From positions 1 through 7,094 of the forward strand of contig CAYPNM010000091.1 in assembly GCA_964412105.1 (NCBI GenBank): a stretch of DNA of 7,094 nt, written 5' to 3'. This document shows, piece after piece, positions 1 through 5,556 of this stretch. A program made the translations under genes and the position numbers. Numbering within the stretch: position 1 is the first letter of the stretch; each line of letters begins with the position of its first letter. The stretch is from JAKAGZ01 sp964412105. Its GTDB lineage: Bacteria; Bacteroidota; Ignavibacteria; Ignavibacteriales; Ignavibacteriaceae. The notes below the pieces were generated by a model. The model saw only the letters and a program-made list of their open reading frames with translations. It had not been told where the DNA came from and did not search any database.

Positions 1-2229
1 TTGCTGGTGTTACTGACATCATCCATTTATCCGCAACAGACTACTCAAAAGGAAAGATTTAAAGACCTAAGGGATGCTTTTACTTCCGGCAGGAAACTAT
101 CCGGTGAAAGCGGTCCAAGGGATGTGAACTGGATAGATAACGGGAATCGTTATTCCTATATATCCGTCAACAGACAAAACCAAACTTCCGAAATAAGGGC
201 TTATGATCCCGGGAAGGATGAAGATGTTTTGATATTCAATGGCGAGAATTTAACGTTCCCAAATTCTGATGAAAAATTCAATTACCGTTCCTTTGAGTGG
301 GGACACGACTCCAAGCACATTCTCTTCCAAACTAATTTTAAGAAAATATACAGGCGGTCAGGTAATTCTGATTATTATATTTATTCATTAGACGACAGCA
401 CATTAACCCTGGCTGCAAAACAAGCCCGCACTGCGGAGCTTTCTCCGGATGGATCTAAAATAGGCTATGAACGCGATGGAAATATGTACGTATATGATTT
501 CAATACTAAAATGGAAAAACAACTCACAACGGATGGCGGAAAAGGAGATATTTTTAACGGGCATTATGATTGGGTTTATGAAGAGGAATTCGGACAGGCA
601 CAGGCCTGGAGCTGGTCCAATGATAATAAATATATTGCTTACTGGCACTTCGATGAAAGCCCGGTTCCGGTATATCAAATGACAGATTTTGACGGATTGC
701 ATGCGAAGTATGAAAAGATCGCTTATCCACAGGTCGGTGATCCGAACGCAAATATTAAAATAGGTGTAGTGGATGTCAATACGGGGAAAAATGTCTGGAT
801 AAATACCGGTGAAACCGAAGAATATTACATACCAAGGATTTACTGGACAAGTGAGCCTAATGTTCTTGCCGTAGTTGTGCTTAACAGACCACAAAATCAT
901 ATGAAACTGTATTTCTGTAATGTGGTAACCGGCGAGAATAAATTGGTTATGGAAGAAAAATCTGATACGTGGATTGATATTTATGATTTTTATGCGGGCG
1001 TTCAGGACATGCTTACTTTTCCAGCTAATTCAAAGGAATTCTTCTGGATATCCGACCGCGACGGCCATCAACACATTTATAGATATGATTACAGCGGTAA
1101 GCTTATACAACAGGTGACAAAAGGTGATTGGACCGTCACAAAAGTCGACGGGATTGATATGAAGAATAAAGAGATATACTATGAATCAACGGAAGTGTCA
1201 CCTCTTCAGCGACAGCTATACTCCATTAAATTTGATGGGACCGATAAGAAGAGAATAACAACGGCTGAAGGTACTCACAGAATAGATATGTCACCTAACT
1301 GCAAATACTTTATTGATACTTATTCGAGTACCAGTCAACCGACCCAAGTTGAAATTTCCAGTCCATCAAAAGGTATGCTTAAAAAATTAGTTGATAATAA
1401 ATCCGTAACCGAATATTTGGAAAAGCATGAATATTCTCCAACAGAATTAATGAGTTTTATAACAACCGATTCTGTCAAACTTGATTTCAGTATGGTCAAA
1501 CCATTCGATTTTGATCCTTCTAAAAAGTATCCTGTTATATTTGCGATCTATGGCGGTCCGGGATCACAAGCGGTATATGATCGTTTTGGCAGGAGCGGAT
1601 TTGATCAATACCTTGCACAAAAGGGGTATATAATTATAGATGTGAACAATAGAGCAACTGCAAATTACAGCAGCCATTTTATGAAAATAGTTTACAAACA
1701 ACTCGGTAAATGGGAAAGTAATGATTTTGTAGAAACTGCAAAATATTTGTCTACTCTGCCATATGTAGAAAAAGATAACATGGCCATTATGGGTACCAGT
1801 TATGGCGGATACAGTACAACCTATACTATGCTTGCTCATCCGGGAGTATTCAAAGTCGGTATAGCAAATTCTCCGGTAACTGATTGGAGACTTTATGACG
1901 ATATTTACACCGAAAGGTATATGGGTCTCCTCAGCGATAATGAGGATGGATATATTAAGAGCGCTTCAACGACATATGCGAAGAATCTCCAGGGTCATTT
2001 ACTCCTGATACATTCTGATCTAGATGACAATGTTCATATATCGAATACGATGCAGTTATTGACTGCTCTGACCAATGCCGGAAAAGATTTTGACTTACGA
2101 ATTTTTCCTCCGGGAGCGCATGGTGCGGCTTATAATATGCAGAGTTATTTCCTTTTAATGGAGGTTTATTATAATTATCTGGATAGGTATTTGATGGGGG
2201 GGCATGATCAGATAAACATCAATGAATAG
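1..2229 (+). CDS. Secreted dipeptidyl-peptidase IV (S9 family), 5' end cut by window
   Basis: Serine exopeptidase that removes N-terminal dipeptides, typically X-Pro or X-Ala, from peptides outside the cytoplasm. The first residues (LVLLTSSIYPQQ) look like the end of a signal peptide, so the true start probably lies upstream and the TTG at position 1 is not trusted; residue numbers here count from it. An N-terminal beta-propeller (about 90-460) carries the DWVYEEEF motif, with Glu195/Glu196 matching the pair that binds the substrate amino terminus in human DPP4. The alpha/beta-hydrolase domain (about 500-735) has Tyr517 (oxyanion hole, YGGPGSQ), Ser600 (GTSYGGY), Asp675 (HSDLDDN) and His707 (AHGAA). 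Tyr-Ser spacing (83) and Asp-His spacing (32) equal those of human DPP4. Oddity: the usual DGRGSG segment reads NNRATA (549-554). The TAG stop lies inside the AGCGTATAG repeat of the next module. Family assignment is very secure; exact substrate preference is inferred. Confidence 0.95.
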   Translation: MLVLLTSSIYPQQTTQKERFKDLRDAFTSGRKLSGESGPRDVNWIDNGNRYSYISVNRQNQTSEIRAYDPGKDEDVLIFNGENLTFPNSDEKFNYRSFEWGHDSKHILFQTNFKKIYRRSGNSDYYIYSLDDSTLTLAAKQARTAELSPDGSKIGYERDGNMYVYDFNTKMEKQLTTDGGKGDIFNGHYDWVYEEEFGQAQAWSWSNDNKYIAYWHFDESPVPVYQMTDFDGLHAKYEKIAYPQVGDPNANIKIGVVDVNTGKNVWINTGETEEYYIPRIYWTSEPNVLAVVVLNRPQNHMKLYFCNVVTGENKLVMEEKSDTWIDIYDFYAGVQDMLTFPANSKEFFWISDRDGHQHIYRYDYSGKLIQQVTKGDWTVTKVDGIDMKNKEIYYESTEVSPLQRQLYSIKFDGTDKKRITTAEGTHRIDMSPNCKYFIDTYSSTSQPTQVEISSPSKGMLKKLVDNKSVTEYLEKHEYSPTELMSFITTDSVKLDFSMVKPFDFDPSKKYPVIFAIYGGPGSQAVYDRFGRSGFDQYLAQKGYIIIDVNNRATANYSSHFMKIVYKQLGKWESNDFVETAKYLSTLPYVEKDNMAIMGTSYGGYSTTYTMLAHPGVFKVGIANSPVTDWRLYDDIYTERYMGLLSDNEDGYIKSASTTYAKNLQGHLLLIHSDLDDNVHISNTMQLLTALTNAGKDFDLRIFPPGAHGAAYNMQSYFLLMEVYYNYLDRYLMGGHDQININE

Positions 2230-2279
2230 CGTATAGTTTTTTAGCGTATAGCGTTTAGATTTATTTTAGGCGCTATACG
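2225..2279. repeat. Left heptamer repeat cluster with hairpin
   Basis: Contains AGCGTAT at 2228-2234 and 2243-2249, the latter followed directly by the variant AGCGTTT at 2250-2256, giving a seven-base period. CGTATAGCG (2245-2253) and CGCTATACG (2271-2279) form a perfect 9-bp stem with a 17-nt loop. The first copy overlaps the TAG stop of the peptidase gene (2227-2229). No T-run follows the stem, so it is a weak terminator candidate and is better described as a palindromic repeat. The same unit recurs right of the small gene. Confidence 0.8.
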
Positions 2280-2310
2280 TTCCATTATAAATGTATTTAC
2301 CATCTATTAA

Positions 2311-2317
2311 AGGGGAG
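2311..2317 (+). promoter_or_regulatory. Ribosome binding site of the four-helix-bundle gene
   Basis: AGGGGAG lies five bases before the ATG at 2323, a strong Shine-Dalgarno match that fixes the start. It lies inside the module, downstream of the left repeat hairpin, so the gene carries its own translation signal. Confidence 0.75.
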
Positions 2318-2322
2318 ATTAT

Positions 2323-2700
2323 ATGAGTAAAGTACAGTCTTTTAAAGATCTAATCATCTGGCAAAAATCACATCAGCTGACTTTAAAATTATACGCACTA
2401 ACAAAGCAGTTTCCGGATGAAGAAAAATTTATGATAACCTCGCAAATAAGAAGAGCCGCTTATTCTATTCCATCAAATATTGTAGAAGGTCATAGTAGAA
2501 ATTCCGGTAAGGAATTTAAGTATTTTTTATCTATAGCAAGAGGATCATTAAGCGAACTTGAATACTTCCTCATATTGAGTAAAGATTTGAAGTATATTGC
2601 TGAAGATGAATTCAAGGAATTAGAGGCTAATTTAGTAGAAATTTCAAAAATTTTATATTCATTTACCAATAATTTGAAAGAGCAAAAAAATAGCGTATAG
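2323..2700 (+). CDS. Four-helix-bundle protein, 23S rRNA intervening-sequence protein family
   Basis: Small protein of 125 aa, the usual size for the 23S_rRNA_IVP/S23 family (PF05635, TIGR02436). Members form a four-helix bundle and assemble as oligomers; relatives include the Avd accessory protein of diversity-generating retroelements. No enzymatic activity is established and the cellular role is unknown. Seen in the sequence: FKDLIIWQKSHQL (7-19) in helix 1, then the family hallmark TSQIRRAAYSIPSNIVEG (39-56), then GSLSELE (74-80), with amphipathic helices throughout and basic patches that would suit nucleic-acid binding. The ATG is set by AGGGGAG five bases upstream. The stop TAG and the last two codons lie in the right-hand AGCGTATAG repeat, so the C-terminal Ser-Val is repeat-derived. 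The gene is AT-richer than its neighbours and is not near an rRNA gene or a reverse transcriptase within this window. Family call is very secure; function is open. Confidence 0.93.
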   Translation: MSKVQSFKDLIIWQKSHQLTLKLYALTKQFPDEEKFMITSQIRRAAYSIPSNIVEGHSRNSGKEFKYFLSIARGSLSELEYFLILSKDLKYIAEDEFKELEANLVEISKILYSFTNNLKEQKNSV

Positions 2701-2732
2701 TTTATTCAACTATACGCTATCCGCTTTACGCT
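2689..2732. repeat. Right heptamer repeat cluster with 13-bp hairpin
   Basis: ATAGCGTATAGTT (2690-2702) and AACTATACGCTAT (2708-2720) form a perfect 13-bp stem with a 5-nt loop, TATTC. On the minus strand 2732 down to 2705 reads as consecutive seven-base units: AGCGTAA, AGCGGAT, AGCGTAT, AGTTGAA. The left arm overlaps the stop codon of the four-helix-bundle gene. It lies between two convergent genes, so the hairpin may slow or end transcription in both directions, although there is no T-run of the classical kind. Confidence 0.82.
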
Positions 2733-2746
2733 AATAAACTAAACTA

Positions 2747-3613
2747 CTAGCCCAGATATGCTTTCAGATTTTTACTTTTAGCATTATGTTTCAATCTGCG
2801 CAGAGCCTTCTCTTTAATCTGCCTTACACGCTCACGCGTCAAATCGAATTTTTCGCCTATCTCTTCAAGTGTCGCTGATCTTTCAGCATCAATTCCAAAG
2901 TATAACCTTAAAACTTTTGCTTCCTTCTCACTCAAAGTTGACAGAGCATTCTCAACTTCTTTTTTGAGAGATTCTCTCATCAATATAGTATCAGGTGACG
3001 GTTGATCTTCATTTGGCAGGACATCCATAAGGCTGTTCTTGTCATCATCACCAGAAAACGGAGCATCCATAGAAACGTGTCTTCCGGAAATCTGCATTGC
3101 ATATGCAACGTCATCCTGACTCATATCAAGTATTGAAGCAAGTTCGGTTGTAGTAGGCTTTCTTTCATATTCCTGTTCAAGATCTCTGTAAGCCTTACTG
3201 ATTTTACTTAACGATCCCACTCTATTAAGAGGAAGGCGGACTATTCTTGACTGGTCGGCAATAGCCTGCATAATTGACTGTCTTACCCACCATACTGCAT
3301 AAGAAATAAATTTAAATCCACGTGTTTCATCAAATCTCTGTGCTGCTTTTATCAACCCAAGATTCCCCTCATTTATAAGATCTCCCAAAGATAATCCCTG
3401 ATTTTGAAATTGTTTAGCTACGCTGACAACGAATCTAAGGTTTGCTTTTGTTAACGCATCAAGCGCCTGTTTGTCACCTTTGCGGATTCGTATAGCAAGC
3501 TCAATTTCCTGATCAGGGGTAAGAAGATCCACTTTACCGATCTCCTGTAAATACTGATCCAAAGATTTACTTTCCCGATTGGTAAATTGCTTGGTTATTT
3601 TCAATTTAATCAA
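2747..3613 (-). CDS. rpoD: Primary RNA polymerase sigma factor (sigma-70 / RpoD type)
   Basis: Housekeeping sigma subunit that directs core RNA polymerase to most promoters. The 288-aa protein lacks region 1.1, as is usual for Bacteroidota and relatives. Region 1.2 covers about 15-48. Region 2 (about 49-120) includes NLRFVVSVAKQFQ, DLINEGNLGLIKAA (core binding) and the 2.3/2.4 segment FKFISYAVWWVRQSIMQAI (-10 melting and recognition). Region 3 is about 125-205. Region 4 (about 222-275) ends in the -35-reading helix-turn-helix ATLEEIGEKFDLTRERVRQI. No ATG lies in frame upstream before a stop. The start is TTG: either 3613, which aligns with the family N-terminus (MIKLKITK) but abuts the AGGAG, or TTG at 3604, which has a 9-nt spacer. 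The gene is convergent with the four-helix-bundle gene, with stops 46 bp apart. Complete and intact; identity as the primary sigma is highly likely because of the near-consensus regions 2 and 4. Confidence 0.96.
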   Translation of the reverse strand: MIKLKITKQFTNRESKSLDQYLQEIGKVDLLTPDQEIELAIRIRKGDKQALDALTKANLRFVVSVAKQFQNQGLSLGDLINEGNLGLIKAAQRFDETRGFKFISYAVWWVRQSIMQAIADQSRIVRLPLNRVGSLSKISKAYRDLEQEYERKPTTTELASILDMSQDDVAYAMQISGRHVSMDAPFSGDDDKNSLMDVLPNEDQPSPDTILMRESLKKEVENALSTLSEKEAKVLRLYFGIDAERSATLEEIGEKFDLTRERVRQIKEKALRRLKHNAKSKNLKAYLG

Positions 3614-3618
3614 CTCCT
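3614..3618 (-). promoter_or_regulatory. Shine-Dalgarno site of rpoD, start ambiguous
   Basis: AGGAG on the minus strand sits directly against the TTG at 3613 (no spacer) and nine bases before the TTG at 3604. Normal spacing favours 3604; N-terminal alignment with known RpoD proteins favours 3613. Both start codons are TTG. Confidence 0.6.
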
Positions 3619-3634
3619 GATTTTTAAATGTTCA

Positions 3635-3640
3635 ATTATA
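3635..3640 (-). promoter_or_regulatory. Possible -10 element for rpoD
   Basis: TATAAT on the minus strand, 21 bases before the TTG at 3613. No good -35 hexamer lies at 17 bp; the right arm of the 11-bp inverted repeat occupies that position. In such an AT-rich region a chance match is quite possible. Confidence 0.25.
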
Positions 3641-3652
3641 TAAACAAAATAG

Positions 3653-3684
3653 ACGATTTTTAGTTCCAAGAGTCTAAAAATCGT
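3653..3684 (-). promoter_or_regulatory. Hairpin-forming inverted repeat upstream of rpoD
   Basis: ACGATTTTTAG (3653-3663) and CTAAAAATCGT (3674-3684) form a perfect 11-bp stem with a 10-nt loop. It ends about 40 bases before the sigma start. It could be an mRNA leader structure, an operator for a dimeric regulator, or a terminator protecting rpoD from upstream transcription; no clean T-run follows on the minus strand. Confidence 0.45.
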
Positions 3685-3929
3685 TCAAATAAAGACGACT
3701 AATATACAAAAATTATTCCTAATTTTATAAAAAATGTTTGTTCATTTTAAGCTAAAACTTTAGGCATCATAAGTCATTTATAATTAGTCACTTATGGCTT
3801 TCCAGCACTAAAAACCGCAAACTAAGTTCTTATTGAATACCTATTTAGATGCGCAAATTAAAATTAGGTTCCGGCAAAATTTGCGTACTGGTTACAAAAC
3901 TGATCCTTTTAATTAAAAAGAAAGAATTT

Positions 3930-4127
3930 TTAATGCGCTCCACCCCTTAGTATCCTAGCCGGCAAGGTTATCAGGCTATTTAGAAATTTGAATATCCCAG
4001 AGACTGTAATTCCAATTAATCTAAATGGAAGTAACAGCAGCCAAATAAAAGGATAAGCTATCAAAGCTAAAATTGCCAGGGGCCAGCAGAAGAATAAAAG
4101 CAGCAACCACAATAAAAATGTTGTCAT
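3930..4127 (-). CDS. Small hydrophobic membrane protein, unknown function
   Basis: A 65-aa protein that is almost entirely hydrophobic: TM1 at about 3-22 (TFLLWLLLLFFCWPLAIL), TM2 at about 23-45, and an amphipathic tail ending LPARILRGGAH with Arg and His at the boundary. A small, Pro-containing double-pass inner-membrane protein is the simplest reading. The pattern CWPLAILAL..YP..WLLLLPFRL.G resembles, from memory, a conserved uncharacterised small protein seen in several phyla, but I cannot name the family. The ATG at 4127 is preceded by TTGAGG (4140-4135) with a 7-nt spacer, which supports a real gene. It lies upstream of rpoD on the same strand, with 316 bp between them, so co-transcription is uncertain. 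It begins 163 bp after the transporter gene and beyond that gene's candidate terminator. Function unknown. Confidence 0.75.
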   Translation of the reverse strand: MTTFLLWLLLLFFCWPLAILALIAYPFIWLLLLPFRLIGITVSGIFKFLNSLITLPARILRGGAH

Positions 4128-4228
4128 TATTTTGCCTCAAGATCGATTTTCAATATTCAATCTATTCTTTATTGTTATATATCAAAGAGAAAAATGATGG
4201 GAAGATACCTTTTTTGATGGACGGTATT

Positions 4229-4273
4229 TAAACAAAAATTGAAAGGCAACATTGCGCATGCAGATGTTACCTT
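4229..4273 (-). terminator. Intrinsic terminator of the POT-like transporter gene
   Basis: On the minus strand AAGGTAACAT (4273-4264) pairs with ATGTTGCCTT (4252-4243) with one G-U pair: a 10-bp stem with an 11-nt loop. It is followed by the T-rich stretch TTCAATTTTTGTTT. It begins 18 bases after the transporter stop codon, the expected place and strand. Confidence 0.6.
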
Positions 4274-4290
4274 CCAATAAAAATCATTTT

Positions 4291-5556
4291 TCAAATTGTT
4301 TTAGGTTTAGCCAGAAATCTATTATAGAGGTACATCAATGCTGTAGAAAGTAATCCAATCCCAATAAGTGAAAACCATACAAGACTCATATTGTTTTTAG
4401 CTTTCGCTGTTTCGTATAACCATCCGCCGAGTGGATCCCCGACAAATCTGGCAATAGCTATCGGAAGAAAGGCGTAACCCTGATATAGTCCCTGTTGTCC
4501 TGCGGGGGCAATTTCAGAAATATATTCATAATAACGCGGTGCCTGAGTCATTTCTCCAATTGAAAATGCAACTACACCGGCAGCTATCATAGGTATGCTC
4601 GGATGTATTGCTATTATTACCCAGATCATGCTTGAAATGAAAAATCCCGTAAGTATAGCCTTTTCTGTTGAGAGGTTTTTCGTAAGCCTGTTAACAGGTA
4701 TTTGAAAAAGTATGATTGCTCCAGCACCCCCCCACGACTGAATTATTTCATAGGGAGTATTCTTTCCAATAAAATCTGTTACATAATATGGTATTACTAT
4801 AAATTCCTGCCAGAAGATGATCCAGTATAATGAATAAATAAGAAGAAAGATCATAAATTTATAATTGGCTAAAACAACAAATAGGTTCTCAATCTTTTTT
4901 GCCAATGATTCAACCGGTTCATCAATCTCGCTTTTTATGTTTCGATAAAGGGCTAAATTTACAAAAAGCATAGCGAGACAAGATATTGCAGAAACCATAT
5001 AAACATACTCGTAGCCGATGCTATCTCTAATAAAATAAGCAATTGTCGGTCCTATCATTGCCCCTACGTTTACAAGCCAATAATAAATTGCAAATCCCAA
5101 TGATTTCGTCTCCGGTTTTGAACCAAGGGCAACGGTTCCGAGCACGGATGGTTTAATAAAGCAGCCACCCAGTGCAGTAAAGACCAGGAATAGCATAATC
5201 AGCCAGTAATGATCCATATTTGCATAAATTCCTGAAAAGGCGGGTATCCCTACTGAACCAATCAAAAAATAACCTACTGCCAGAACAGAGAAGCATACAG
5301 TAAACGCTTTTCTAAATCCCCATTTATCAGCCAGTGTTCCCCCTAAAATTGGAAGGAGGTATATCAATCCTCCAAAAATACCAGATAGCGAACCTGCTTC
5401 AGCTTCAGAAAAACCAAGCTTATTTCGCATATAAACCATAAAAACAATCTGCTGTCCATAATAAGCCAGTCGTTCAAAAAGCTCCATAATATTCGCAACC
5501 CAGAACGATCGGTGAAAGCCTTTTTTTACTTCAGTAAGTTTTGCAGCTATATCCAC
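4291..5556 (-). CDS. POT/PTR2-like MFS transporter (proton-coupled peptide transporter type)
   Basis: Inner-membrane major-facilitator protein, 421 aa, with about 12 predicted membrane segments. It shows hallmarks of the proton-dependent oligopeptide transporter family: ExxER in TM1 (MELFERLAYYG; Glu25, Glu28, Arg29), the TM2-3 loop GGTLADKWGFRKAF (72-85), Lys136 in TM4 (GGCFIKPSV), the FYxxxNxG-like IYYWLVNVG (157-165), and Glu335 in TM10 (GEMTQAPRYYEYISEIAP). These residues couple proton flow to di/tripeptide binding in characterised members. It is shorter than most bacterial POTs (about 450-500 aa) and seems to lack the two extra helices between the N and C halves; residues 206-228 form only a short charged linker. 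The start is GTG at 5556, with AGGAG five bases upstream. A terminator follows. A tract of seven G on the coding strand (4733-4727) lies mid-gene. Peptide is the likely substrate by family, not proven. Confidence 0.88.
   Translation of the reverse strand: MDIAAKLTEVKKGFHRSFWVANIMELFERLAYYGQQIVFMVYMRNKLGFSEAEAGSLSGIFGGLIYLLPILGGTLADKWGFRKAFTVCFSVLAVGYFLIGSVGIPAFSGIYANMDHYWLIMLFLVFTALGGCFIKPSVLGTVALGSKPETKSLGFAIYYWLVNVGAMIGPTIAYFIRDSIGYEYVYMVSAISCLAMLFVNLALYRNIKSEIDEPVESLAKKIENLFVVLANYKFMIFLLIYSLYWIIFWQEFIVIPYYVTDFIGKNTPYEIIQSWGGAGAIILFQIPVNRLTKNLSTEKAILTGFFISSMIWVIIAIHPSIPMIAAGVVAFSIGEMTQAPRYYEYISEIAPAGQQGLYQGYAFLPIAIARFVGDPLGGWLYETAKAKNNMSLVWFSLIGIGLLSTALMYLYNRFLAKPKTI

Larger units (their letters stand above)
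2225..2732. mobile_element. Candidate repeat-bounded four-helix-bundle gene module (IVS-like)
   Basis: A module of about 500 bp containing one small gene and its flanking repeats. Seen directly: a 15-bp perfect direct repeat, AATAGCGTATAGTTT, at 2225-2239 and 2689-2703; a 13-bp perfect inverted match between 2226-2238 and 2708-2720; and a gene between them that is AT-richer (about 29% GC by hand count over 2341-2700, against about 41% over the first 180 bases of the peptidase gene). Known: proteins of this family are encoded in 23S rRNA intervening sequences, which also have complementary ends. Inference: this is a relocated or independent element of that kind, or a cassette spread by recombination at the heptamer repeats. 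There is no transposase, so the mobile label is tentative. It could instead be an ordinary gene bordered by local repeats. Confidence 0.4.
3614..3929. other. 316-bp non-coding region upstream of rpoD
   Basis: AT-rich stretch between the stop of the 65-aa membrane protein gene and the rpoD start, both on the minus strand. It holds the rpoD leader, a perfect 11-bp inverted repeat (3653-3684), a TATAAT on the minus strand (3640-3635), and a weaker 7-bp inverted repeat, CATAAGT/ACTTATG (3768-3774 and 3790-3796). I see no convincing small gene, tRNA or known riboswitch. The sigma promoter most likely lies here, but I cannot place it firmly. Confidence 0.5.

Noticed and set aside
403..900. 165-aa open frame on the minus strand inside the peptidase gene
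   Set aside because: Antisense to a well-conserved coding region, with no ribosome binding site or recognisable protein features.
2323..2700. The four-helix-bundle gene as the Avd component of a diversity-generating retroelement
   Set aside because: No reverse transcriptase, template repeat or variable repeat is present in the window, and the sequence fits the generic IVP family.
2243..2732. Heptamer clusters as a CRISPR array
   Set aside because: Units are 7 bp with no regular spacers, and no cas gene is nearby.
3768..3796. CATAAGT/ACTTATG inverted repeat with a 15-nt loop as a terminator or riboswitch
   Set aside because: Short 7-bp AT-rich stem with no T-run or recognisable aptamer; noted only as part of the non-coding region.
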